Part shown: positions 1 through 11,490 of the stretch, one piece after another
How the letters are laid out: every line of letters starts with the position of its first letter
How positions within the stretch are numbered: the first letter of the stretch is position 1
Origin: Conchocele bisecta
Taxonomy: Eukaryota; Mollusca; Bivalvia; Lucinida; Thyasiridae
Direction of reading: 5' to 3'
Assembly: GCA_029237695.1 (NCBI GenBank)
Contig: CM055266.1
Location: 116,701,370 to 116,765,369, forward strand
DNA length: 64,000 nucleotides
Translations under genes and position numbers: made by a program
Notes under the pieces: model-generated
Seen by the model: the letters and a program-made list of their open reading frames with translations, nothing else
Databases searched by the model: none
What the model was told of the DNA's origin: nothing

Positions 1-900
1 TCGATTTCATTTTTCCGGCATGCGTTCGCGCTCACCATTGGTGGAATATTAATTAGGTGTAAAGGCTGACCAATCGGAGATCGCGTATCAGTCGCGCAGA
101 TTAACTCGACCCAGATTAACTAAATTGTTACAGCACTGCCCACGCCCCCGGCGCATGTACGTGACAACTGGCCTTGTTTCGCTATGTCATAATTGAGCCA
201 GTGCACGAGATAATCAACTTTATTATATAACTGAGATTTTCGCCGAGAATGATTTGACTTTTTTCTGCAAATATATCGGAAAGTTTGATAACATTTTCAG
301 AGCAAATGCGTAATAATTACTAATTTATTATTCGTAACATTCGATATCGTTTACAGAAAATATCATCTTCGTCGAAAATCTCACGTGATAAGCCTGATTA
401 CCTCATGAACTGGCGCAATATTATAACACGTCGGGCAAAACATGTCTATACAGGTCTGTACTCAAACCCACAGGTGGAATAGTCGGACGTGTGACACAAA
501 GAAAATGACCATTACAAAAATATCCATTACCCCACCCACTTGATCTCGTTCTATTATTAACGTCATGTACAGTACGATACCAGGTGGGTGGGATAATGGG
601 ATTTTTTTAATAGGCATTTATTTTGGTGTCATAGGTCCCGAGTCTTCCACCTGTGCTCACCATATGAGTAAACACAGATTGCAACGCACGAGCTTGTCCG
701 TGATGTTGCAGCTGATGGAACAGGATATCGGTCATTGGGTCATTGCGTCATCATTACTACACTTTTTTCTACACGCATTTACAATAATGGATTGCACGGA
801 CCTGCGTAGATCTACATTCTACATGAACATGATGAATAAATAAAACATGACGTTAACAATTCTTGGATTCAATATATTTATTACATGCGAAGATAACAGT
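1..900. other. No recognised feature
   Basis: Mixed-composition sequence with short open frames (for example 565-843 on the plus strand) that show no recognisable domain, no repeat structure and no homology I can name. Probably intronic. Confidence 0.5.
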
Positions 901-1084
901 GAAAACTTATGGCATATTATAGGCATTGGCGACGTCGTTCATTCGCAGTCACAGTGTACAGTGTACATATATTTTTTGTTGACATTATGATGCGTCTTGG
1001 GCGAGAACGGATATAGCACGGTTCGGATAAGCAACACGGAAGGTTGTATGTCGCTGGACTTCCGTGTACTAACGGGGTCGCACT

Positions 1085-1153
1085 GTATTGCATGTAGGCC
1101 AGATCAACAGGGTCAGATCCTGTATACAACTTGTAAAGATCGGGTGGGGTGGG
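1085..1153 (+). repeat. Short dispersed duplicate (copy 1 of 2)
   Basis: About 68 bp, beginning near TTGCATGTAGGCCAGATCAA and ending in GATCGGGTGGGG, recurs almost unchanged at 2623-2690. The two copies lie 1.5 kb apart in the same orientation. The element they belong to was not identified. Confidence 0.7.
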
Positions 1154-1164
1154 GCATTCAAAAA

Positions 1165-1612
1165 TTTATAATAACTAGAAAATGTGTTTATAGAACACGG
1201 ATGCCCCACATATCGCTTTGATAATAAACGAGGCAAAATTCAAAAGTCCAAAAGGGTAATCCATGACCTGGGGGTCGAATCCAAAATTTGAATAAACTTT
1301 GCGCATCTACTCATCATAAAGAAGCTACATACCAAGTTTCAGGTCTGTAGCTATTACGGTTTAAAAGTTACTAGGGAAAATTGCCAAATTCTATTTCGAA
1401 AAGGGGGAGATTCATGCAATCCATAACCCTGTAGTCGAATCAAAATTTTAAATCAACTTTGCGCATCTATTCATCATAAGGAAGCTACGCTACATACCAA
1501 GTTTCAGGTGTGTAGCTAGTACGGTTTAAAAGTTTTTATATTACGACTTACTAGGTTGGCGACGGACGGGACGGACACTAAATGCCCCCACCACTATCAT
1601 GGTTATCACCAC
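1165..1612 (+). mobile_element. Pearl-like element F, copy 1
   Basis: Starts with a segment shared with 3994 (CTAGAAAATGTGTT, then AACACGGATG and CCCCAC). It contains two ~164-bp tandem units carrying AAGCTACATACCAAGTTTCA, then a short GACGGACGGGACGGAC microsatellite, then a 3' end resembling CCCCCACCACTATCATGGT. The layout of arm, ~165-bp core repeats, ACGG microsatellite and G/C-rich terminus matches what I recall of bivalve pearl-type elements. No protein is encoded. Confidence 0.6.
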
Positions 1613-1649
1613 ACCAGTCAATATTTTATTTTTGTTGTTTCTCGATGAA

Positions 1650-1725
1650 AGTATATGTTGTGACCACTTATTGGAACTGTCTCGATCTCGATGAGACGGT
1701 TCAAATGGTGGTCACGACATATACT
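1650..1725. repeat. Hairpin MITE Q, copy 1
   Basis: A near-perfect foldback. The left arm reads GTATATGTTGTGACCACTTA and the right arm is its inverse (GTGGTCACGACATATAC), with a central CTCGAT/ATGAGACGG junction. The same hairpin recurs at 2455-2524 and 32419-32518, and as a half copy at 5365-5403. Confidence 0.75.
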
Positions 1726-1974
1726 CCTGAGATCATAGAAGGAAAAGATTTAGAATTTTCCGTAAACATAATGGCGTATCCTCAGCATGAAAAGGGTTAA
1801 ATAAATGTATATAGAAAAGTATCCATATGGGATATAAAACAGTGTCTGCAGGGTTCAAACTAGCCCTTTGAAATAGGGAGAAGTTTCACTAAATATTTGA
1901 GCAATATTTTCCAAAATTTCTGTTTTATATAGTGAAAAACTTCTCCCTCAACTCAAAATAGGTACCGTAAATGC

Positions 1975-2090
1975 TTTGATTTAACGACGGCACTGACTCG
2001 ATGACCTGGCATGTCGGGACCGACTATTTAAGACCTCATCTGATAGGACTAGGCTAGCACGCTACTGAGCTAATCCGGCCACTTATACTC
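1975..2090 (-). repeat. SINE-like sequence with tRNA-like head
   Basis: Read on the minus strand, 2085 downward gives GGCCGGATTAGCTCAGTAG, which fits an RNA polymerase III A box, followed by TCAGATGAGGTCTTAAATAG at the expected B-box distance but degenerate. The 1975 side shares the motif TTTGATTTAACG and a CCGGGATATCGTG-type segment with 4950-5045. Probably an old tRNA-derived SINE, not a working tRNA gene. Confidence 0.45.
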
Positions 2091-2289
2091 AAAATAGGGA
2101 GAAGTCAGACAATTTATGGAGAGAATTTCGCCCACTTTGCCCTATAAAATCACTGGTCTGTTACAGAGAGGGTGTTGTTGTAGAGAGGTTGTCATTCAGG
2201 GAGGTTTGACTGTATTATGTATATACCATCAGATACGGATCCTCGGGTAAATGTAGTATTTTCACATAACAAAGGCAACCCCATTAGAA

Positions 2290-2757
2290 CTAGACAGTAT
2301 GTGTGCAAAACATGGATATATGCCTCCTTGGAATACTGGGGCCCGTTTCACTAATATGGTCACAACATATACATGTACTTTCATCAGATACACTTTTAAC
2401 TACATGAACCTTTTGAGAGAAAAATATCCCTATTTTCTTTATATCCTTTCAAAAGTATATGCTGTTACCACTCATTTGAACCGTTTCAATGAGACGGTTC
2501 AAATGAGTGGTAACAACATATACCTTTATCGATGAATGAACAAAATAATGAGATTTATTTCAACAAAAATTATAGTATCCTTAGGCTGAAATGAGTTAAC
2601 AGCCTGTCAACAGCTATGGTAATATTGCATGTAGGCCAGATCAACAGGGTCAGATCCTGTATACAACTTGTAAGGATCGGGTGGGGTTGTTGTAGACAGT
2701 ATGTTTGCAAAACATGGATATGCCTCCTTGGCATACTGGGGCCCGTTTCACTAAACT
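2290..2757 (+). repeat. Local direct duplication with element A termini
   Basis: The 64 bp at about 2290-2353 (TAGACAGTATGTGTGCAAAA through the GGGCCCGTTTCACTA start of element A) recurs at 2694-2756. The first copy of element A is cut off after about 20 bp and is followed by hairpin sequence (GGTCACAACATATAC); the second runs into a full-length copy. This reads as a ~405 bp segmental duplication in which one half was broken by a hairpin MITE. Confidence 0.65.
2455..2524. repeat. Hairpin MITE Q, copy 2 (best preserved)
   Basis: A 70-bp foldback with arms GTATATGCTGTTACCACTCA and TGAGTGGTAACAACATATAC around a central AACCGTTTCAATGAGACGGTT. The ~30 bp upstream (TCCCTATTTTC) is also seen upstream of the partial copy at 5365, so the mobile unit may extend beyond the hairpin. 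Confidence 0.8.
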
Positions 2758-2985
2758 TTGTACAACTAAAATGTTCGTAAGTGCAAAATCATGATACAAG
2801 TAGTCTGTCAATCTCATATTAAAAATGTTTTCTTTTAAACAATTATTGGATTTACATTTATTGAGCATAGGCTGCATATGCAGCCTATGCTCAATAAATG
2901 TAAAGCCATCAATTGAAATTTCCAGACGATCCTAAATTTGCACTTACGAACATTTTAGTCGTAAGAACCTTAGTGAAATGGGCCC
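2739..2985. mobile_element. PIF/Harbinger-like MITE A, copy 1
   Basis: 247-bp element with inverted termini GGGCCCGTTTCACTAAAC and TTAGTGAAATGGGCCC. It is flanked by direct CTG triplets (2736-2738 and 2986-2988). The interior has the palindrome TAGGCTGCATATGCAGCCTA and extended self-complementarity (TAAAATGTTCGTAAGTGCAA against its inverse). The 3-bp target duplication and the GGGCCCGTTT terminus suggest PIF/Harbinger; the superfamily is an inference. Other copies are at 24463-24695 and 55318-55522. Confidence 0.8.
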
Positions 2986-3479
2986 CTGGACTGTAAAAAA
3001 GGCGATCATCAGCAAATGTCTCACCCACGAAGGCCAAGATCACCACGGTCAATGAAGATCACCACGGTCAATGTCACAATGTGAGGAAGCTATTGATAAG
3101 TTTTGGTAAGACCAACAGAATCAACATTTGGATGGGCGTCCAAAATTGTTGTCGCCTACTAAGTCGACGCCGCCTACGCCAGAGATGTGACGATGTGTAT
3201 GTCTTAGCGGCTATGTCTCGCTTTCCACTAGCGTGTGTGAAACAAAAATGACGACGGATGGACGTACAGATAGATGGATAGATGAAACCTCAAGAGCAAA
3301 ACAATATGGCCTTTTGATATAGTACATAAAAATATATAAGAGTGCATACAAATACTACATGTGCACGTATTATTGAACACAAATCTTACAGGAGCCATAT
3401 TTTCCAAATACAAATGTCAGGGTGTGAGATCAAGTGGTTTCTGAAAATCATGTTTTAGATGTGTTTACAGTAGATTTCC

Positions 3480-3650
3480 TTTAATATGATTTGATTGATT
3501 AGTGTTTAACAGCCTATGGAAATTATTCTGAAGTGCTATAGCTGTCAAAGCATGTTGTAAATTATTCTAAAGTGCTGTCAAAGCATGTTTTTGATGATAA
3601 AAATGGAAAATAAACAGCGGACGACAAAAAATGAAGATAGCGGTGTAAGG
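3480..3650 (+). repeat. SINE-tail motif joined to a truncated piggyBac-like MITE D
   Basis: 3484-3516 reads ATTGATTAGTGTTTAACAGC, the conserved tail motif also seen at 2592, 4960 and 24930. It abuts the right half of element D (compare 53700-53838): CTGTCAAAGCATGTTTTTGA, then CAGCGGACGACAAAAA, ending GATAGCGGTGTAAGGG. The TTAA that should follow is GCTAG here, and the left end is missing, so this is a dead fragment. Confidence 0.6.
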
Positions 3651-3993
3651 GCTAGCTAATGTCAATGATCATAACATACGTCCAGAAGTAAGATATCAGC
3701 TTGACCACTTTCATAGTGACAAGTGTGACATTAGCATACAATGCAAATTGAATTCAATTTCCGGAGTGTGCAATGCTATAAAATTGCCGAATTCTCCTAT
3801 ATTTGTTGTACTGTGACATCGTGAACATCTCGGCCAATCAATACAACTCGATGGACTGATCCAGTAGACAGGAACGCCACAATCAGATAGAAGTCGAGCA
3901 ACAGTATCAAACCAGGCATTGGAGCCAGAAATCTTTAATTCAAATTGCTATTTAACTCTTTGCATGCTGGGAAACTTGTGGACTGTAAGCAGT

Positions 3994-4640
3994 TAAACTG
4001 GAAAATGTGTTCATAGAACACGGATGGGATGCCCCACAAATCGCTTCGTAAACGAGGCAAAATTCCAAGTCCAAAAGGGGAGATAATCCATGACCCGGGG
4101 GTCGAATGAAAAATCAAAATAAACTTTACACATCTACTCATCATAAAGAAGCTACATACCAAGTTTCAGGTCTGTAGCTAGTACGGTTTCAAAGTTGTAT
4201 GAGTTACATGGTTGGTGATGGACAGGACGGCCAAGGGTAACACTACTGATCTGGGGGTCAAATCCAAAATTGAAATAAACTTTGCGAAAATTGAAATAAA
4301 CTTTGAGCATCTACTCATCATAAGTAAGCTACATACCAAGTTTCAGGTCTGTAGCTATTACGGTTTCAAAGTTTTATGAGTTACAAGGCACAATTGCCAA
4401 ATTCTAAGTTGAAAAATAGGGAGATAATCCATGAGCCGGGGTTAAAATAAAAAATCAAAATAAACTTTGCGCCTGATGCATCTAATCAGCATAAGGAAGC
4501 TACATACCAAGTTTCAAGTCTGTATATAGTACGGTTTAAAAGTTTGACGACTTACAAGGTTGGTGACAGACACACGGACGGACAGGACAGATAAGGGTAA
4601 CACTAAAGTCCCCCTCCACTATCGTGGTGGGGCATAAAAA
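3994..4640 (+). mobile_element. Pearl-like element F, copy 2 (longer)
   Basis: Begins ACTGGAAAATGTGTTCATAG, passes GGGATGCCCCAC and AAACGAGGCAAAATTCC, and holds three ~172-bp units (AAGCTACATACCAAGTTTCA at about 4149, 4325 and 4497). Then comes a GGACGGACAGGACAG microsatellite, and the end CACTATCGTGGTGGGGCAT, which is inverse-complementary to the ATGCCCCAC near the start. One more unit than copy 1. Fragments of the 3' end recur at 14186-14255. Confidence 0.65.
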
Positions 4641-4949
4641 ATGTTGACGGTCGGCACACAAATTCACCCGATGACAAACTTCTTAACCCGACACTGACAG
4701 CCACAAACACGGACGGACACACAGTCCAAACACTGTATTGCTGGCAGCATGGTACCGCCAGATTGGGGTACGGTGCCAGTGACGTTGGGCATGAAATAGG
4801 TTGTGGGGGGGAGCACTAGCACACAACTATGGCTCATAATGATCCCCAGGACGTCCCCAGGGTGTCCGGTTTAGAGAGGTTTCACTGTACTATGACGGTA
4901 TTTTTCTCAGATAGGGCAGGGATTGAACTCACAAACTCTGGAAATTAAA

Positions 4950-5045
4950 AAATGCAAGTGAATTGATTTAACGTCCCATCAACAACTAAGGACATTTAGG
5001 GCCGGGATATCGTGTTCAAGTCTCATCTGAAAAACCCTCTGGTAT
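4950..5045 (+). repeat. SINE-type conserved tail segment
   Basis: TTGATTTAACGTCCCATCAA followed by AACTAAGGACATTTAGGGCC and GTGTTCAAGTCTCATCTGA. Related copies are at 2585-2610, 3484-3516, 24920-24990 and, inverted, 59633-59690. I recall this core from bivalve genomes; that is from memory, not a search. Confidence 0.5.
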
Positions 5046-5364
5046 TGAAGTCCAGTGTACTAACTAGTACTAACGCCAACGTCTAGGCCACAATCCATCC
5101 CATCTACATGTACGTAACATGCACAAGTCGATACTCCGGCAAAAGTGTGCCATTTCCCAGGATACCACTGCCTGAATGTGACCCAGACACAATTTTTTGT
5201 AATTACATGTAGATTCATCATGATATATATATTAGTCTGCAAATATGATTTCACTCATGGATTATCAATGGCCAGATCATAGAGCTGTTTAACCTATTAC
5301 AGATAGGATATTATAAACGTAGCAAGAAATTTTCTTTAAAAAATTCCCTATTTTCCTCATTTCT

Positions 5365-5403
5365 TGTCGAAAGTATATCTTGTCACCACTCATTTGAATC
5401 GAC
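5365..5403. repeat. Hairpin MITE Q, half copy
   Basis: AAAGTATATCTTGTCACCAC followed by TCATTTGAATCGAC is the left arm of hairpin Q; the right arm is absent. Confidence 0.55.
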
Positions 5404-5659
5404 TAGCAGATCAAGAGAAATGCAAAATTTGGCTACGTCCAAAATTTACGTCCCAAATTGTTGACCCCAACTTGTTGATGACGACGATGCCGTGGGTGAA
5501 ACACTAAATGGCCACGGCCCACATACCGCACCCGCCGAGACATTGATAGTATACCGAAAAACTTTAACCAAAACAAAAACTTTAAATTCTGACGCACGTA
5601 CTACGTATGTACGCCAATGTGCCGACTACATCGCGATATCCGCAAGTGGGCGCGACAAA

Positions 5660-5810
5660 AAATGGGGCATATGGGTTTTGTGACTAATGTAGATCCAGAT
5701 CAGCCTGTGCATCAGCACAGTCTGATTAGAATCTGCACTGTTTGCCATTCCATCAAGGAAACACCGGTCATGCTTCTAACATTGAAGCAATATAAATAAT
5801 TTGCTTTAAA
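5660..5810 (+). repeat. MITE B, truncated copy
   Basis: ATATGGGTTTTGTGACTAAT, then AGATCCAGATCAGCCTGTGC and GTTTGCCATTCCATCAA match the left two-thirds of element B (25452, 43632). The right terminus is missing. Confidence 0.6.
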
Positions 5811-5882
5811 TGTTTTGAGGGGTACATAAGTGTCCTTGAGTTACCTCCCCTTGTTAACTGATGATGCATCGACAGGCATATA

Positions 5883-6093
5883 GTTATGTGGCTGTGACTG
5901 GAGAAATTGGGCTTATGGGATTTTCGACTAGTGTAGCTCCTGATCAAATAGCACACTCATGTAGCCTGATAACAATCTGCATTGCATGGCGGGTGTTTCA
6001 TTGATGGAATAGCGAACAGTGCAGATCCTGATCAAGATCTACACTGATCGCAAGACACATAAGTCACATATCACAGCCACATATCATTTGTGA
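5883..6093. mobile_element. MITE B, copy 3 (shortened)
   Basis: Starts ATGTGGCTGTGACTGGAGAA and ends TCACAGCCACATAT. The interior is partly rearranged relative to the full copies: AGCCTGATAACAATCTGCAT near the left, AGATCCTGATCAAGATCTAC near the right. Confidence 0.6.
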
Positions 6094-6220
6094 TGACCAG
6101 AGTAGATCCTGATCACTATAGTATAATGCAGCCATGCCATCTGGTAATAATTAAAAGTGTGTGTTAGGGAATTGATTTAGGATTCTATGACCACATAGAG
6201 AACAAAACATTAAATGGGTT

Positions 6221-6345
6221 TACCATGCCAGCAATAGCTAACCCTTCCTACGCTGTTGACGAAAATTGCCGTCTGCTGTTTTTCATTTTTGCTTTAATTC
6301 TTAACAAAAAACTGGTTTTGACAGCACATGAGAATCTCTTTTTTA
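6221..6345 (+). repeat. piggyBac-like MITE D, truncated left half
   Basis: CTAACCCTTCCTACGCTGTT, then ACGAAAATTGCCGTCTGCTG and TGACAGCACATGAGAATC match the left half of the intact copy at 13929. The TTAA has become CTAA and the right half is replaced by unrelated sequence. Confidence 0.6.
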
Positions 6346-6570
6346 TTTTCCACAGCGGAATCCCTGGAAACTGTTACTGGAAAATTGCCACCTGTCCGAC
6401 GGTAAACCGGAAGTAGCTAGCTACCTTTTCTTATATGACTGATATACATGTACTTAAAAAAGCTCTTACATGCCCACTCAGTAGGCACAAACTGTTCTTT
6501 ATAGGAATTATATAAGTGTATAATTGTGTCACTATTCTACCAGTCTTAACAAGAATTGTCAGAAGACAAC

Positions 6571-7450
6571 AAAGCTCGCCTGTTGGTAGCCTTCACTCAA
6601 ACTTGGCACAGATGTATAAAAAACATGAATATTATATAACTTGACCTTGGGTTAAGGGTGTGCGGTGGACCTTGACATTGAGGTCAGTGGTGGAAGGTGG
6701 GTCGTGGATTTGCTATAGCATGATGATATAGCATATTAAGATGAATGCATGTATGAAATATCAATGCGCTCCTTGAAAACAGAAGTTATACAAAATTTAA
6801 CCCAACGTTAAGTTTATGAACGCACTAAGTTGGTGATTTTCTACAGCATGATAGCTATTCACATGAGGAACGCATGTATGAATGTGCTAAGTTTGTGACC
6901 TTGACCTTGGGGAAAGGGGTGGGTCATGGATTTGCTGTAGCACAATAGAGGATCATCAGATGAATGCATGTACAAAATATCAAGTCCCTGTAAAGAAACA
7001 GAAGTTATAAAAAGACATTTACTCCAACGTTAAGTTTATGATGTTGATTTTGGGGAAAGTGGGGGGGGGGGTATGGATTTGCTGTAGCACAATAGAGGAA
7101 TGCAAATGTATGAAATATCAAAGCGTTCCCTGTAAATGAACAGAGGTTACACAACATTTACCCCAACGTTAAGTTTATGAACATGCTAAGTTTGTGACCT
7201 TGACCTTCGGGTAAGGGTTGTGTGGTGGGTCGTGGATTTGCTACAGCATGATAGAGGGTCAACTGAGGAATGCATGTATGAAATATCAAGGCGTTCCATG
7301 AAAGGAAACAGATGTTATAAGACATTTACCCCAACGTTAAGTTTATGAATGTGCTAAGTTTGTGACCTCGACCTAGGGGTAAGGGGTGGGCGGTGGGTCA
7401 TGGATTTGCTATAGAACGATAGAGTATCATCAGATGAATGCATGTATGAA
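6571..7450 (+). repeat. Pearl-like element E, left block of ~167-bp tandem repeats
   Basis: Begins near AAAGCTCGCCTG. Diverged repeats carry ACCCCAACGTTAAGTTTATG, then TTTGTGACCTTGACCTTGGG, GGATTTGCTATAGCA and GGAATGCATGTATGAAATAT. The AACGTTAAGTTTATG motif recurs at about 6800, 7022, 7156 and 7327. The period is ~170 bp where intact. No coding capacity; the open frames here are incidental. Confidence 0.75.
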
Positions 7451-10194
7451 CAAGAAACGAGGCAAAGCCACGAAGGCCAGGTTTTTTCCAAGCATGGACA
7501 CTTGGATAACATAATTATACCCACTTTTTGTAGACTAGATGGCCGTGGCCTGTATGTCGCGCTTTGGGGCGAGGCATGGACACTTAAAAAATAGATATAG
7601 TAGATGGAAAAACTTTAACGAAAAAACTTTAACCGGACACACGGACGTACGGACGGTATTGGACGTCTCTTTTACAGTTACTATTTACTTTTTGTGGCTT
7701 ATCACATGTTAAATATTAGCCACATAAAAGGATTTTTAGCCACATAAAAGGAATGTTTAGGTGGCTAATTGTAACCAACCCTAACCTTTACCAAGTCCAT
7801 AACCCTGTGGGGCTAGCCACATAAGTACCCTAATGTGTGCCCGGACGGACGGACGGACAGACGTATGCCAAAATGCCGACGATATCGCGCTTTCCGCAAG
7901 CGGGTGCGACAATGATGATAAACACCCATGTGAAGTATCAAGGTAATGGGTGAAGCAGTTGCAGAGATATAGTACACGAAAAAACTTTAACAAAAAAATT
8001 CAAAGTAATTTGACCTTGACATTGTGCACAGGGGCCGCACGGTTGGGGGTTAGAATGAAAATATGGATGATGATAAACACCCATGTGAAGTTTCAAGGTA
8101 ATGGGCGAAGCAGTTGCAGAGATATAGTATAACGAAAAAGTTTTAAAAAGTTAACGTTGAAAATGGCTAAGTCAATTACGTAGAAATAATAGGTGAAGGT
8201 AAAAAAATGGTCACATGTTGGATAGTTGTATGTGGTAGGCACCCCTTGGTTATGAAGCTGTGAAAGTTTGGTGGTCCTAGGTGGTACAGTACCAAAGAAA
8301 TGGACTTAAACACGAAAACTTAACATTGTAAACGCGAAAAGTTAACATTGAAAATGGCTAAGTCGACAGCGCGGAAAAAATGGGTCAAGTTCAAAAAAAA
8401 GTAACATGTTGGATAGTGATATGTGGTGGGCACCCCTTGATTATGAAGCTGTGAAAGTTTGGTGGTCCTAGGTGGTACAGTACCAAAGAAATGGACTTAA
8501 ACACGAAAACTTAACATTGAAAACGCGAAAACTTAACATTGAAAATGGCTAAGTCGATTGCGCGGAAAAAATGGGTCAAGTTAAAAACAAGAAACGAGGC
8601 AAAGCCACGAAGGCCAGGTTTTTTCCAAGCATAGAGACTTGGGTAACATAATTATACCCACTTTTTGTAGACTAGATGGCCGTGGCCTGCATGTCGCGCC
8701 TTGGGGCGAGGCATGGACACTAAAAAAATAGATATAGTAGATGGAAAAACTTTAACGAAAAAACTTTAACCGGACACACGTACGGACAGACGTATGCCAA
8801 AATGCCGACGATATCGCGCTTTCTGCAAGCGGGTGCGACAATGATGATAAACACCCATGTGAAGTATCAAGGTAATGGGCGAAGCAGTTGCAGAGATATA
8901 GTATAACGAAAAACTTTTAACCAAAAAACTTTAACCAGACGTACGTTAAAAAGTTAACGTTGAAAATGGCTAAGTCAATTACGTAGAAATAATAGGTGAA
9001 GGTAAAAAAAATGGTCACATGTTGGATAGTTTTATGTGGTAGGCACCCCTTGGTTATGAAGCTGTGAAAGTTTGGTGGTCCTAGGTGTTACAGTACCAAA
9101 GAAATGGGACTTAAAACACGAAAACTTAACATTGTAAACGCGAAAACTTAACATTCAAAATGGCTAAGTCGACTGCGCGGAAAAAATGGGTCAAGTTAAA
9201 AACGAGGCAAAGCCACGAAGGCCAGGTTTTTTCCAAGCATAGACACTTGGATAACATAATTATACCCACTTTTTGTAGACTAGATGGCCGTGGCCTGCAT
9301 GTCGCGCCTTGGGGCGAGGCATGGACACTAAAAAAATAGATATAGTAGATGGAAAAACTTTAACCAAAAAACTTTAACCGGACACACGGACGAACGGACG
9401 GACGTATGCCAAAATGCCGACGATATCGCGCTTTCCGCAAGCAGGTGTGACAATGATGATAAACACCCATGTGAAGTATCAAGGTATTGGGTGAAGCAGT
9501 TGCCAAGATATAGTACACGAAAAAACTTTAACAAAAAAATTCAAAGTAATTTGACCTTGACATTGGGCACAGGATTGCGCTTTCCGCAAGCAGGTGCGAC
9601 AATGATGATAAACACCCATGTGAAGTATCAAGGTATTGGGTGAAGCAGTTGCAGAGATATAGTACACGAAAAAACTTTAACAAAAAAATTCAAAGTATTT
9701 GACCTTGACATTGGGCACAGGATCGCGCTTTCCGCAAGCAGGTGCGACAATGATGATAAACACCCATGTGAAGTATCAAGGTATTGGGTGAAGCAGTTGC
9801 AGAGACATAGTACACAAAAAAAACTTTAACAAAAAAATTCAAAGTAATTTGACCTTAACATTGGGCACAGGATCGCGCTTTCCGCAAGCAGGTGTAACAA
9901 TGATGATAAACACCCATGTGAAGTATCAAGGTATTGGGTGAAGCAGTTGCAGAGACATAGTACACGAAAAAACTTTAACAAAATAATTCAAAGTAATTTG
10001 ACCTTGACATTGGGCACAGGGGCCGCACGGTTGGGGGTTAGAATTGAAAATATGGATGATGATAAACACCCATGTGAAGTTTCAAGGTAATGGGCGAAGC
10101 AGTTGCAGAGATATAGTATAACGAAAAAGTTTTAACCAAAAAACTCTAACCAGACGTACGTTAAAAAGTTAACGTTGAAAATGGCTAAGTCAAT
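7449..10194 (+). repeat. Composite repeats X and Y inside element E
   Basis: Module X starts AAACGAGGCAAAGCCACGAA at about 7456, 8591 and 9203, includes GACTAGATGGCCGTGGCC, and leads into ~148-bp units (GCGCTTTCCGCAAGCAGGTG) tandem at 9428, 9579, 9726 and 9875. Each of these also has GATAAACACCCATGTGAAGT and GAAGCAGTTGCAGAGATATA. GGACGGACGG runs occur in module X (7647-7665, 7840-7860, 9383-9402). Module Y (see next entry) is interleaved at about 8205-8585 and 8990-9200. Confidence 0.7.
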
Positions 10195-11490
10195 TACGTA
10201 GAAATAATAGGTGAAGGTAAAAACATGGTCACATGTTGGATAGTTGTATGTGGTAGGCACCCCTTGGTTATGAAGCTGTGAAAGTTTGGTGGTCCTAGGT
10301 GGTACAGTACCAAAGAAATGGACTTAAACACGAAAACTTAACATTGTAAACGCGAAAACTTAACATTGAAAATGGCTAAGTCGACTGCGCGGAAAAAATG
10401 GGTGAAGTTAAAAAAAAAAGTAACATGTTGGATAGTGATATGTGGTGGGTACCCTTGATTATGAAGCTGTGAAAGTTTGGTGGTCCTAGGTGGTACAGTA
10501 CGAAAGAAATGGACTTAAACACGAAAACTTAACATTGTAAACACGAAAACTTAACATTGAAAATGGCTAAGTCGATTACGCGGAAAAAAATGGGTGAAGT
10601 TAAAAAAAAAGTAACATGTTGGATTAGTGATATGTGGTGGGCACCCTTGATTATGAAGCTGTGAAAGTTTGGTGGTCCTAGGTGGTACAGTAACAAAGAA
10701 ATGGACTCAAACACGAAAACTTAACATTGATTGTGGACGCCGCCCGCCCGCCGCCCGCCCGGCTTTCGCCAATCCAATAGCCTGGATTTTTTTTCAAAAA
10801 ACCTGGCTAAAAAAGTAACATGTTGGATAGTGATATGTGGTGGGCACCCCTTGATTATGAAGCTGTGAAAGTTTGGTGGTCCTAGGTGGTACAGTACCAA
10901 AGAAATGGACTTAAACACGAAAACTTAAAACAACATTGAAAACGCGAAAACTTAACATTGAAAATGGCTAAGTCGATTGCGCGGAAAAAATGGGTCAAGT
11001 TAAAAAAAAAAGTAACATGTTGGATAGTGATATGTGGTGGGCACCCCTTGATTATGAAGCTGTGAAAGTTTGGTGGTCCTAGGTGGTACAGTACCAAAGA
11101 AATGACTTAAACACGAAAACTTAACATTGAAAACGCGAAAACTTAACATTGAAAATGGCTAAGTCGATTGCGCGGAAAAAATGGGTCAAGTTAAAAAAAG
11201 AGTAACATGTTGGATAGTGATATGTGGTGGGCACCCCTTGATTATGAAGCTGTGAAAGTTTGGTGGTCCTAGGTGGTACAGTAACAAAGAAATGGACTCA
11301 AACACGAAAACTTAACATTAATTGTGGACGCCGCCCGCCCGGCTTTCGCCAATCCAATAGCCTGGATTTTTTTTCAAAAAACCTGGCTAAAAAAGTAACA
11401 TGTTGGATAGTGATATGTGGTGGGCACCCCTTAACATTGATTGTGGACGCCGCAGCCTGGATTTTTTTTCAAAAAACCTGGCTAAAAATT
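10195..11490 (+). repeat. Module Y tandem array (~195-bp period)
   Basis: Units carry ACATGTTGGATAGTGATATG, then ATTATGAAGCTGTGAAAGTT, GGTGGTCCTAGGTGGTACAG and AAATGGCTAAGTCGATTGCG, near 10230, 10424, 10612, 10815, 11013, 11207 and 11395. Two units contain an inserted GC-rich stretch (GCCGCCCGCCCG at about 10740 and 11330) followed by ATTTTTTTTCAAAAAACCTG. The spacing between GTTGGATAGT motifs is 188-203 bp. Confidence 0.75.
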